From: Rhizobacter sp.
GTDB lineage: Bacteria > Pseudomonadota > Gammaproteobacteria > Burkholderiales > Burkholderiaceae_C
Direction: 5' to 3'
Length of the DNA stretch: 23,938 nucleotides
NCBI GenBank assembly: GCA_014380155.1
Contig: JACMKJ010000248.1
Location: forward strand, 1 to 23,938
Shown here piece after piece: positions 13,869-21,767 of this stretch (positions are counted from its first letter, which is position 1; the number at the start of each line of letters is the position of its first letter). Position numbers and translations under genes: made by a program. A model generated the notes under the pieces. The model ran no database searches and was not told the origin of the DNA. It was given only the letters and a program-made list of their open reading frames with translations.

Positions 13869-15628
13869 TGCGTCGCGGCTTTCTCATCTTCTTCGTGGTG
13901 GTGCTGGGGCTTCTTCCCGTGCTGCCCGTGCCCGAGTTCTGGATCACCCAGGCCAACTACATCGGCCTCTACGCGCTCGTCGCCATTGGCCTGGTGCTGC
14001 TCACCGGCGTGGCCGGGCTCACCTCGTTCGGGCAAGCGGCGTTCGTGGGCATGGGCGCCTACACCGCGGCCTACCTCTCCACGGTGCATGGCATGTCGCC
14101 CTGGTTCACCGTGTGGATCGGCCTCGCCATCACCGGTGGCTTCGCGCTCGTGCTGGGCTGGATCACCTTGCGCATGTCGAGTCACTACCTGCCGCTGGCC
14201 ACCATCGCCTGGGGCCTGAGCCTGTATTACCTGCTGGGCAACATCGACGCGCTGGGCAAGTACGACGGCCTGCTCGGCATCCCTGCGATCGGCTTCTTCG
14301 GCATCGAGCTCAAGTCGGGCCGCAGCTTCTATTACCTGTTGTGGGTGATCGTGATGCTGGCGGCGTTTGGCGCCATGCACCTGCTCGACTCGCGCGTGGG
14401 CCGCGCGCTGCGCGCCGTGAAGGGCGGCAGCACCATGGCCGAGGCGATGGGGGTCGACACCTTCCGCATCAAGGTCACGGCCTTTGTGCTGGCGGCGCTC
14501 CTGGCGAGTGTCTCCGGCTGGTTGTTTGCGCACTTCCAGCGCACGGTCAACCCATCGCCTTTCGGCTTGAAGATGGGCATCGAATACCTCTTCATGGCGG
14601 TGCTCGGCGGCGTGGGCCATGTGTGGGGGGCGATTGCCGGCGCCGGCATCGTGAAGATCCTCGAAGACCAGTTGCAAAGTTTGTTGCCCAAGCTGATGGG
14701 CAGCGATGGCAGCTACGAGGTGATCGTCTTCGGCATCGTGCTGGTGCTGGTGCTGCAGTACGCACGAGATGGTGTGTGGGCGTTTGTCGATGCGCGCTTG
14801 CCCCCAGTGCGTCGCAAGGTCGATTGGGCCAACGCCCCCGCGCTCACCGAGCGTGCCCGACCGGCAGCCGGCGAGCTGGTGCTCGACGTGAACGCGGTGC
14901 GCAAGGAGTTTGGCGGCCTGGTGGCGGTCAACGACGTGAGCTTCCAGGTGCGCGCCGGTGAGATCCTGGGCCTGATCGGGCCGAATGGCGCGGGCAAGTC
15001 GACCACCTTCAACCTGGTGACGGGCGTGTTGCCGGCGACGCGTGGTGAAGTGAAGTTTCGCGGTGAGCGCATCGACGGCCTGGCGTCTCGGCGCATTGCG
15101 CAGCGCGGCGTGAGCCGCACCTTCCAGCACGTGAAGATGATCGCGGGCATGACGGTGCTGGAGAACGTGGCGCTGGGAGCGCACTTGCGCGGCGGGCGTG
15201 GTGTGGCGGCGGCGATGTTGCGGCTCGACCGGGCCGAGGAGCGCAGCTTGTTGCGCGAAGCCGAGCGGCAGTTGACGCGCATCGGCATGGCCGAGCACAT
15301 GCATGAGCTGGCGGGGAACCTGGCGTTGGGCCCGCAGCGTTTGATGGAGATTGCGCGTGCACTTTGTGCTGACCCGGCATTGCTGCTGCTCGACGAGCCG
15401 GCGGCGGGGTTGCGGCACAAGGAGAAGCAGGCCCTGGTGGATGTGTTGCGGCAGCTGCGTGGCGAGGGCTTGTCGATTCTGCTCGTTGAGCACGACATGG
15501 ACCTGGTGATGGAGGTCACGGACCGCATCGTGGTGATGGAGTTCGGGACGAAGCTCATCGAGGGTACGCCGGAGGAGGTGCAGGCGAGTCCAGCGGTGCG
15601 GGCCGCCTATTTGGGCACGGAGCATTGA
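13865..15628 (+). CDS. Fused LivM permease - LivG ATPase of the ABC importer
   Basis: The product has about 587 residues from ATG 13865, which overlaps the upstream stop (a second ATG follows at 13868). Residues 1 to about 315 are a LivM-type permease (YIGLYALVAIGLVLLTGVAG, LTSFGQAAFVGMGAYTAA, and the loop RVGRALRAVKGGSTMAEAMG). After a linker, residues about 340-587 are a LivG-type ATPase: Walker A GPNGAGKST (372-380), Walker B LLLLDEPAAGL, and switch His in VEHDMDLVMEV. The ABC signature is degenerate: NLALGPQRLMEIARAL (from about 485) instead of the usual LSYGQQR/LSGGQ. Fusion fixes a one-to-one ratio of the two parts, so the full importer would pair this protein with LivH and LivF. Weak signature conservation raises the possibility of asymmetric ATP hydrolysis. 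Confidence 0.88.
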   Translation: MMRRGFLIFFVVVLGLLPVLPVPEFWITQANYIGLYALVAIGLVLLTGVAGLTSFGQAAFVGMGAYTAAYLSTVHGMSPWFTVWIGLAITGGFALVLGWITLRMSSHYLPLATIAWGLSLYYLLGNIDALGKYDGLLGIPAIGFFGIELKSGRSFYYLLWVIVMLAAFGAMHLLDSRVGRALRAVKGGSTMAEAMGVDTFRIKVTAFVLAALLASVSGWLFAHFQRTVNPSPFGLKMGIEYLFMAVLGGVGHVWGAIAGAGIVKILEDQLQSLLPKLMGSDGSYEVIVFGIVLVLVLQYARDGVWAFVDARLPPVRRKVDWANAPALTERARPAAGELVLDVNAVRKEFGGLVAVNDVSFQVRAGEILGLIGPNGAGKSTTFNLVTGVLPATRGEVKFRGERIDGLASRRIAQRGVSRTFQHVKMIAGMTVLENVALGAHLRGGRGVAAAMLRLDRAEERSLLREAERQLTRIGMAEHMHELAGNLALGPQRLMEIARALCADPALLLLDEPAAGLRHKEKQALVDVLRQLRGEGLSILLVEHDMDLVMEVTDRIVVMEFGTKLIEGTPEEVQASPAVRAAYLGTEH

Positions 15629-15827
15629 TGCGCTCGCTTGTCACATCACCGACCGTTCGCGCCGATGCGAAGCGAGGCGTAGACAGGGATGTTGCGCAGC
15701 AACGACCGCGTTGCTCTTGGGTCCCCTTGGTGAGTCGTCGAGCAGCGCAGAGCAAAACTATGCGAAGCAGGCTTACGGCTCCGATACCTCATCCCGAACG
15801 GTTGTTGAGCATGCGAACAAAACAAAC
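15629..15827 (+). other. 199-base gap inside the transporter operon with short repeats
   Basis: No gene is supported here. The gap contains a small inverted repeat GTTGC-GCA-GCAAC (15691-15703) and a direct repeat ATGCGAAGC (15665-15673 and 15760-15768, followed by GAGGC and AGGC). The last bases before the livF-like start (GAACAAAACAAAC) are A-rich and lack a Shine-Dalgarno. The frame of the downstream gene is open back to 15711, but that region shows no ABC homology. This looks like dispersed-repeat or remnant sequence. Confidence 0.45.
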
Positions 15828-16562
15828 ATGAGCACCCCCCTGCTGAAGGTCGAAAACCTCCAAGCCGGTTACGGCCGCGCCGAAGTCCTGCATGGCCTCA
15901 ACCTCAAGGCCGACAAAGGCAGCGTCGTCACCGTCATCGGCCCCAACGGCGCCGGCAAGTCCACCTTGCTCAACGCACTCATGGGCGTGCTGCCATCCAA
16001 AGGCGACATCACCTACGACAACAAGCCCATCACCCAGCGCACCCTCGAAGACCGCGTCATGCAAGGCATGGCGCTGGTGCCGGAAACACGCGCCCTCTTC
16101 GGCAGCATGCCCGTCGAAGACAACCTGCTGCTCGGCGCTTACCGCCAATTCCGCTTGGGCAACAAGAACAGCACCGAAGCGATGGAAGAAGTCTTCACCC
16201 GCTTCCCACGCCTGAAGGAGCGACGCAAACAACTCGCCGGCACGCTCTCGGGCGGTGAGCGGCAAATGCTCGCCGTCGGCCGCGCGCTGATGAGCAAGCC
16301 GCAGCTGCTGATGCTCGACGAGCCCAGCCTCGGCCTGGCACCGCTGATCGTGCGCGAGATCTTCAAGACCATCGCCGATCTGCGCGCCACCGGCGTCACC
16401 ATCCTGCTGGTGGAGCAGAACGCGCGCGCCGCGCTCGAAGTGGCCGACTACGGCTACGTGCTGGAGATGGGCGAGATCGCGCTCGAAGGCCCGGCCGCCG
16501 ACCTCGCCAAAGACCCACGCGTGATCGACACCTACCTCGGTGCTGCACGAAAGAAAACCTGA
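15828..16562 (+). CDS. ABC transporter ATP-binding protein (LivF-like)
   Basis: The 244-residue protein starts at ATG 15828 (MSTPLLKVENLQAGYG). All ABC ATPase motifs are canonical: Walker A GPNGAGKST (38-46), Q-loop region ALVPETRALFGSMPVEDNLL, signature LSGGERQ (140-146), Walker B LLMLDEPSLGLAP (160-172) and switch His replaced by Gln in VEQNARAALEVADYGYVLEM, which is normal for LivF. With the LivG half of the fused protein it powers import. The upstream 199-base gap and missing Shine-Dalgarno are unusual for an otherwise tightly packed operon. The stop is followed by the acyl-CoA dehydrogenase start after one base. Confidence 0.9.
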   Translation: MSTPLLKVENLQAGYGRAEVLHGLNLKADKGSVVTVIGPNGAGKSTLLNALMGVLPSKGDITYDNKPITQRTLEDRVMQGMALVPETRALFGSMPVEDNLLLGAYRQFRLGNKNSTEAMEEVFTRFPRLKERRKQLAGTLSGGERQMLAVGRALMSKPQLLMLDEPSLGLAPLIVREIFKTIADLRATGVTILLVEQNARAALEVADYGYVLEMGEIALEGPAADLAKDPRVIDTYLGAARKKT

Positions 16563-16563
16563 C

Positions 16564-18306
16564 ATGTGGCACTACCAACCCCCGCTGCGCGACATCCGCT
16601 TCGTCACCGAAGAGCTGCTCGACCTGCCCGCGCGGTGGGCCGCGCTTCCGGCTTATGCCGAGCTCGACGCCAACACCGCCCGGCAGGTGATCGAAGAGGC
16701 GGGCAAGTTCGCATCGGAAATGCTCGCCCCACTCAACGCCAGTGGCGACCTCGAAGGCTGCACGCTGCGCGACGGCGAGGTCACCACGCCGCGTGGTTAC
16801 CGCGAGGCGTATCGAGCGTATGTGGCCGCCGGCTGGCCTGCGCTGGCCTGCGACCCGGCGGTGGGTGGCCAGGGCTTGCCGCACGCCATCAACGGGGTGT
16901 TGAGCGAGATGCTCAACTCGGCCAACCACGGCTGGAACATGTACCCCGCGTTGTTGCACGGTGCCTACGAGTGCCTGATGGCGCATGCCACGCCCCAGCT
17001 GAAAGAAGGCTACCTCGCCAAGATCGTCAGCGGCGAATGGCTCTCGACCATGTGCCTCACCGAAGCCCACGCGGGCTCCGACCTGGGCCTGCTCAAGACA
17101 CGCGCCGACCCACAAGCCGATGGCAGCTACCGCATCCGTGGCACCAAGATCTTCATCTCGGGCGGCGAACACGACCTCACCGACAACATCGTGCACATGG
17201 TGCTGGCACGCATCACCGACGCACCGTCGGGCACCAAGGGCATCTCGCTGTTTCTCGTCCCCAAGTTCTTGGCCGGCGGTGAGCGCAACACCCTGCGCTG
17301 CGATGGCATCGAAAAGAAGATGGGCATCAAGGGCAGCGCCACCTGCGTGATGAGTTTCGAGGGCGCCACCGGCTGGCTGGTGGGCGAGCCCCACCGCGGC
17401 CTGGCGGCCATGTTCGCGATGATGAACGCGGCGCGCCTGCATGTCGGCCTACAGGGGGTGGGTCACTCGGAGAGCGCTCACCAGAACTCGTTGCGCTACG
17501 CGCTCGAGCGCACGCAGATGCGCGCACCGCAGCGCCCGGCTGAACGAAACGCGGAGGTCGCCGACCCCATCGCCTTGCACCCCGCCGTGCGCCACAAGCT
17601 GCTGCGCCAGCGGGCCTTGCTCGAAGGTGGCCGCCTGCTGGCGTATGAAAGCGCGCACCTGCTCGACGTGGCCGAGCAGCACCCCGACGTCGGCACGCGC
17701 CACACCGCGCACGACCAGGTGTCTCTGCTCACGCCCGTCCTCAAGGCCTTTCTCACCGACAACGCCTTGGCGGGCGCGCTTGCGGCGCAGCAGGTGTTTG
17801 GCGGCCACGGCTACATGCACGACTTCGGCGCCGAGCAGTGCGTGCGCGACTGCCGCATCTCGCTCATCTACGAGGGCACCAACGAGATCCAGGCGATCGA
17901 CCTGCTGGTGCGCAAGGTGTTGCCCGATGGGGCCGCCAAGTTGCGCGCCTTGATCGTCCGACTCGACGCCGAGCTGCCCGAAGGCGCGCTCTCGGCGCGT
18001 GCGCGGCAGGCCTTGTCGCAGTGGCGTGAGGCCACACAACAGATCGTGCAACAGGCGGCGGCCGACGGCGAGTTGCCCTACCGTGTGGCCGACGATTACC
18101 TGCGCCTGGCCGGCCTCACGCTGCTGGCGCAAGGCTGGGCCCGAGCCGATGCGGTGGCGGCGCGCGGTGACTCCGCTTTCCACATGGCCAAGCGTGAGAC
18201 CGCCCGCTATTACTTTGACTTTGTGTTGCCCGAGGCGGGCCTGTGCCTGGCGCACATCGGAGCAGGGCAAAATCCGTTGCCGCATCTGCACGCTCCCTCC
18301 GCATGA
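16564..18306 (+). CDS. Acyl-CoA dehydrogenase, long form with C-terminal extension
   Basis: The 580-residue FAD enzyme starts at ATG 16564, one base after the livF-like stop. The N-terminal helical domain includes a short conserved leader (YQPPLRDIRFVTEELLDLP). The middle domain has the FAD/substrate segment WLSTMCLTEAHAGSDLGLLK and GTKIFISGGEHDLT. The C-terminal domain has GGHGYMHDFGAEQCVRDCRI and IYEGTNEIQAIDLL, in which Glu437 is the probable catalytic base. About 140 further residues follow, matching the ACAD C-terminal-extension subfamily (about 590 residues). It would form the 2,3-double bond of an acyl-CoA and pass electrons to ETF. In this operon it allows saturated (dihydrocinnamate-like or aliphatic) side chains to enter the same pathway. 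Confidence 0.9.
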   Translation: MWHYQPPLRDIRFVTEELLDLPARWAALPAYAELDANTARQVIEEAGKFASEMLAPLNASGDLEGCTLRDGEVTTPRGYREAYRAYVAAGWPALACDPAVGGQGLPHAINGVLSEMLNSANHGWNMYPALLHGAYECLMAHATPQLKEGYLAKIVSGEWLSTMCLTEAHAGSDLGLLKTRADPQADGSYRIRGTKIFISGGEHDLTDNIVHMVLARITDAPSGTKGISLFLVPKFLAGGERNTLRCDGIEKKMGIKGSATCVMSFEGATGWLVGEPHRGLAAMFAMMNAARLHVGLQGVGHSESAHQNSLRYALERTQMRAPQRPAERNAEVADPIALHPAVRHKLLRQRALLEGGRLLAYESAHLLDVAEQHPDVGTRHTAHDQVSLLTPVLKAFLTDNALAGALAAQQVFGGHGYMHDFGAEQCVRDCRISLIYEGTNEIQAIDLLVRKVLPDGAAKLRALIVRLDAELPEGALSARARQALSQWREATQQIVQQAAADGELPYRVADDYLRLAGLTLLAQGWARADAVAARGDSAFHMAKRETARYYFDFVLPEAGLCLAHIGAGQNPLPHLHAPSA

Positions 18307-18800
18307 CCGCCACCCAACTCGCCGACGACACCCTCGAACCCAAGGCCAGGCCGGCCGCGCTCGACCAGTCGCGCCTGACGCATCTGGTGGGCTACGCCGC
18401 CACCCGCGCCTCGGTGGAGCTGAAGAAGTCGTTCATGCAGCACATGGGGCCGCTGCAGCTGAAGGCGGTGGAGTTTTCGATCCTGGTGCTGGTGGCTTCG
18501 AACGAGCAGGTCAACCAGAAGCAGCTCGGCCAGGCGCTCGATGTCTCGCCGCCCAACCTGGCCGTCACGCTCGACCGCATGGTCGAACGCGGCTGGGTCG
18601 AGCGCGTGCGCAGCACCGAAGACCGCCGCTCGCAGATCGTGGTGTTGACCGCCAGTGGCGAGAAGCTGGTGCAACGCGCCGAGAAGATCGCCTCCACGAT
18701 GGAGAGCGAGACGCTGCAGGTGCTGTCGGCGGCCGAGCGGCTGCTCTTGCTGGAGCTCTTGCTCAAGGTGGCCCGAGGCCGTCGCAGCCCACGCGGCTGA
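18303..18800 (+). CDS. MarR-family transcriptional regulator
   Basis: The 165-residue protein begins at ATG 18303, overlapping the dehydrogenase stop (ATGA), so it is translated with the operon. After a short leader (TATQLADDTLEPKARPAALD), LTHLVGYAATRASVELKKSF is the dimerisation helix. The winged helix-turn-helix is VNQKQLGQALDVSPPNLAVT and LDRMVERGWVERVRSTEDRR, with the wing DRRSQIVVLTASG. MarR proteins linked to hydroxycinnamate pathways usually repress and are released by the CoA-ester. It is the only regulator inside the cluster and the likely ligand of the TAGTT-N9-AAYTA sites at 6154-6172 and 6269-6287, although it lies 12 kb away at the operon's end. Being last in the operon, it would be self-regulated. 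Confidence 0.88.
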   Translation: MTATQLADDTLEPKARPAALDQSRLTHLVGYAATRASVELKKSFMQHMGPLQLKAVEFSILVLVASNEQVNQKQLGQALDVSPPNLAVTLDRMVERGWVERVRSTEDRRSQIVVLTASGEKLVQRAEKIASTMESETLQVLSAAERLLLLELLLKVARGRRSPRG

Positions 18801-18806
18801 CCCCAC

Positions 18807-18821
18807 CGGCCTCTCCGGCCG
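18807..18821 (+). terminator. Short GC hairpin after the MarR gene, weak terminator candidate
   Basis: CGGCC (18807-18811), TCTCC loop, GGCCG (18817-18821), six bases after the MarR stop. There is no T-run, so it is at best a weak or Rho-assisted end of the catabolic operon. Confidence 0.35.
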
Positions 18822-18970
18822 CGCTCCACAAACACCCTGCCCACAAACTGGCGCCCGTCGTCGCGCAGGCGCGCGCGTGCCTGCGCCAGCCTGCCCGGCT
18901 TGGCAAGCACCTCGGTGTCAGCCAACGCATCAGGCATACCCGGATGGCAGGTCCGGCGTTGCACTCCTAT

Positions 18971-19001
18971 AAACGAAAACAAACGAGCGATAAAGAAACG
19001 A
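18971..19001 (+). promoter_or_regulatory. Three AAACGA direct repeats upstream of the exported hydrolase
   Basis: AAACGA occurs at 18971-18976, 18981-18986 and 18996-19001, spaced 10 and 15 bases, within an A-rich patch of an otherwise GC-rich 288-base gap (18801-19088). The spacing keeps the repeats near the same face or opposite faces of the helix, as for a multi-site regulator. Repeated AAACGA-type elements recall DeoR/GlpR-like operators, but the regulator is unknown. The remainder of the gap shows only a small hairpin (GGCGG/CCGCC, 19053-19067) and the AGGAG ribosome binding site at 19075-19079. Confidence 0.35.
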
Positions 19002-19088
19002 AGCGGCGCTTGATATGCGCACAAACGCAATCAATCGCGCAAATCGTTCCTCGGCGGAGGCCCCGCCATCCACCAGGAGACAACACCC

Positions 19089-20612
19089 ATGACCTCTCGC
19101 CTGACCCCTTTCCTGCGCTGGCTTCCACGCTTGGCGCTCTGCACCGTGGCTCTCGCCGCGCCCTTGGCCGCCCACGCGGGCACGCCGCTGCCCAGCATCA
19201 CCGGGCCGGTCCCGGCCACGGCCAGTTCCTACCCCTTCGGCGCGGCCGACCACACGCTGCGGCCCGAGAAGCTGAGCCGGCACGGTTATGTGGAAGAGGA
19301 GTTTTTCGCCAGCGGCAAGGCCAACGTCTACACCTGGCCCGCGCCCGGCCCGGCGGTGGTGCGCACGCCCGACGCGCCTTACACCACGCGTGTGCTGGTG
19401 CGCCGGCCTGCGCAGGGCCACCGTTTCAGCGGCAACGTGATCGTGGAGATGCTGAACCCGTCGAACCTGTTCGACCTCAACATCGGCTGGGGCCTCTCAG
19501 GCGACCACTTCATGCGCAACGGTGACGTGTGGGTGGGCATCACCGTGAAGCCGGTGTCGATGGTCACGCTGCAGACCTTCAACCCCACGCGCTACGCCGC
19601 GCTGTCGCTGGCCAACCCGCTGCCGCTCACCGACCCGGCCAACTGCGCCACCGTGGCGGCCGACAGCTCGCGCAGCACCGAAAACGGCCTGGTGTGGGAC
19701 ATCTACAGCCAGGTGGGCGCCTGGCTCAAGAGCCAGGACCGCAGCAACCCGCTTCGCTACGCGAAGGGCTTCAAGGTGCAGCAGCTCTACGGCTTTGGCT
19801 ACTCGCAGACCGGGGGCTACCTCTACAACTACATCAACGCCATCCACCCGCTCGAAGTGCAGCGCAACGGCGAGCCCACGTACGACGGCTACATCGTCGC
19901 GGTGGCTGGTGGCCTCTTCGTCGGCGCGGTCCCGATGAACCAGTGCGAGCCCGCACCGCCGCTCAACGACCCACGCCGTCAGTTCAATCACGTGGGCGTG
20001 CCCATCATCCACATCATGTCGCAGTCGGATTACCTGATCGGCATCGGCGCGCGCCGCCCCGACAGCGATTTGTTCAGTGACCGCTTCCGCCACTACGAGA
20101 TGGCCGGCGCCGGCCACGCCACACCCGAAGAGCTGTACTCGGCGGCGGCACCGGCCGACATCATTGCCGGCGGCCGCGCCGTGCCCCCGCTCGCCTGCAA
20201 CGAAGGCCCGCGCAGCCGCTTCCCCTCGGGCATCCACTTCAACGCGGTGTTCCAGAACCTCGACCTGTGGGTGCGCCGGGGCTTGCCACCGCCGCGCTCT
20301 GCGCCCATCGAGGTGGTCAACGGTCAGCCGGTGCTGGACCCGTTCGGTAACGTGGTCGGTGGCCTGCGTTCGCCGTATGTCGATGTGCCCACGAGCCGGT
20401 GGTCGGGCAGCTCGACCGGCGCGAGCTTCTGCTTCATCGCCGGCCACGAGGTGCCGCTGAGCGACGCCGTGCTGCAGCAGCTCTACCGCAACGACCTCGA
20501 CTACGACCTGCTCGTGGCGGCCAACGTGCGCCGCCTGTTGCGCGAGCGCTTTCTCACTGCGCCCGATGCGGCCCGACTGCTGATCGAGGCGGTGAAGTTC
20601 GACGTGCCCTGA
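19089..20612 (+). CDS. Exported alpha/beta-hydrolase domain protein (Abhydrolase_10-like)
   Basis: The 507-residue protein starts at ATG 19089, nine bases after AGGAG. A signal peptide is clear (RLALCTVALAAPLAAHA, cleavage before GTPLP), so it acts in the periplasm or outside. The core has IVEMLNPSNLFDLNIGWG, the nucleophile elbow GFGYSQTGGYL (Ser239), PIIHIMSQSDYLIG (acid strand) and YEMAGAGHATPEE (catalytic His), a layout typical of the large 'alpha/beta hydrolase domain' family. Substrate is not known; esters are likely. It is separated from the catabolic operon by its own upstream region with AAACGA repeats. One speculative role is release of aromatic acids from esters, replacing the broken tannase-family gene at the other end of the cluster. 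Confidence 0.8.
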   Translation: MTSRLTPFLRWLPRLALCTVALAAPLAAHAGTPLPSITGPVPATASSYPFGAADHTLRPEKLSRHGYVEEEFFASGKANVYTWPAPGPAVVRTPDAPYTTRVLVRRPAQGHRFSGNVIVEMLNPSNLFDLNIGWGLSGDHFMRNGDVWVGITVKPVSMVTLQTFNPTRYAALSLANPLPLTDPANCATVAADSSRSTENGLVWDIYSQVGAWLKSQDRSNPLRYAKGFKVQQLYGFGYSQTGGYLYNYINAIHPLEVQRNGEPTYDGYIVAVAGGLFVGAVPMNQCEPAPPLNDPRRQFNHVGVPIIHIMSQSDYLIGIGARRPDSDLFSDRFRHYEMAGAGHATPEELYSAAAPADIIAGGRAVPPLACNEGPRSRFPSGIHFNAVFQNLDLWVRRGLPPPRSAPIEVVNGQPVLDPFGNVVGGLRSPYVDVPTSRWSGSSTGASFCFIAGHEVPLSDAVLQQLYRNDLDYDLLVAANVRRLLRERFLTAPDAARLLIEAVKFDVP

Positions 20613-20713
20613 ACGGCAGGCGAAGCCTGGTGCGCGCGATACCCGCGGCAGCATCAGGCTTCATCTGACCCCTCTATGCTGGCCGACCTCAGCGAAACAG
20701 ACGGAGCCCTTCC

Positions 20714-21760
20714 ATGCGCCACCACCCGCTCGGCCGCACCGGCCTCTTCGTGTCTGAACTGTGCCTCGGCACCATGACCTTCGGCGGCACCGACGAAACC
20801 CTGTGGGGCAAGATCGGCACGCTGCAGCAAAGCGAGGCCGAGCGCCTGGTCGGCCAGGCGCTCGACGCCGGCATCAACTTCATCGACACCGCCAATGTGT
20901 ATGCCAACGGCGTGTCGGAGCAGATCACCGGCCAGGCGCTGAAGAACCTGAAGATTCCGCGCGAGAACGTGGTCGTGGCGACCAAGGTGTTCGGCGACAT
21001 GGGGCGCGGCCCCAACGCCCGAGGCAACACGCGCGGCCACATCCTCGACAGCGTGAAGGCGAGCCTTGCGCGCCTGCAGCTCGACCACATCGACCTGTAC
21101 CAGATCCACGGTTTCGACCCGGCCACGCCGGTCGAAGAGACCATGCGTGCGCTCGACCAGCTGGTGCGCCACGGCCATGTGCGCTACGTGGGCGTGTCGA
21201 ACTGGGCGGCGTGGCAGATCGTCAAGGCGCTGGGTATCTCCGAGCGACTGGGCCTGTCGCGGTTCGAGTCATTGCAGGCCTACTACACCGTGGCTGGCCG
21301 CGACCTGGAACGTGAGCTCATCCCCATGCTTCGGAGCGAAGGGGTCGGCCTGATGGTGTGGAGCCCGCTGGCCGGTGGGCTGCTGAGTGGCAAGTACGGG
21401 CGCGACCAGCCCGGCGAGCAGGGCAGCCGCCGCACCGGCTTCGACTTCCCGCCGGTGCACAAGGAGCGCGCCTGGAACTGCATCGACGTGATGCGGCCGA
21501 TGGCCGAAACGCGCGACGTGTCGGTGGCCCAGGTGGCCCTGGCCTGGCTGCTGCACCAGCCGCAGGTCACCAGCGTGATCGTGGGCGCCAAGCGGCCCGA
21601 GCAACTGGCCGACAACCTGGCGGCGACCCAGGTCAAGCTGAGCGAAGAAGAGCTGGCCGCCATCCACGAGGTGAGCCGCCTGCCGGCCGAGTACCCAGGC
21701 TGGATGTTCGAGCGCCAGGGCGACATCCGGCGCAAGCAGCTGGCCGAGGGCCGGCGTTAG
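20714..21760 (+). CDS. Aldo/keto reductase
   Basis: The 348-residue protein is a TIM-barrel NADPH-dependent reductase. The family tetrad is Asp58, Tyr63 (FIDTANVYANG), Lys91 (VVVATKVFGDMG) and His132 (LYQIHGFDP). The NADPH-binding region is the C-terminal VIVGAKRPEQLADNL. The N-terminus MRHHPLGRTGLFVSELCLGT and the 40-residue loop near 'YGRDQPGEQGSRRTGFDFPP' match the AKR group related to YajO and auxin-induced/Kv-beta-like proteins. It reduces aldehydes or ketones; the physiological substrate is unknown. A 101-base gap separates it from the hydrolase, and the ATG follows a CGGAG ribosome binding site, so it may be expressed separately. Confidence 0.88.
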   Translation: MRHHPLGRTGLFVSELCLGTMTFGGTDETLWGKIGTLQQSEAERLVGQALDAGINFIDTANVYANGVSEQITGQALKNLKIPRENVVVATKVFGDMGRGPNARGNTRGHILDSVKASLARLQLDHIDLYQIHGFDPATPVEETMRALDQLVRHGHVRYVGVSNWAAWQIVKALGISERLGLSRFESLQAYYTVAGRDLERELIPMLRSEGVGLMVWSPLAGGLLSGKYGRDQPGEQGSRRTGFDFPPVHKERAWNCIDVMRPMAETRDVSVAQVALAWLLHQPQVTSVIVGAKRPEQLADNLAATQVKLSEEELAAIHEVSRLPAEYPGWMFERQGDIRRKQLAEGRR

Positions 21761-21767
21761 CAGCAGC

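Noticed and set aside
13709..15625. Minus-strand open frame of 638 codons opposite the permease genes
   Set aside because: His/Gln/Arg-rich composition and no motif; the opposite strand encodes complete ABC transporter parts.
15711..15827. N-terminal extension of the LivF-like protein from an upstream start
   Set aside because: The 39 extra residues have no ABC homology and the family N-terminus aligns with ATG 15828.
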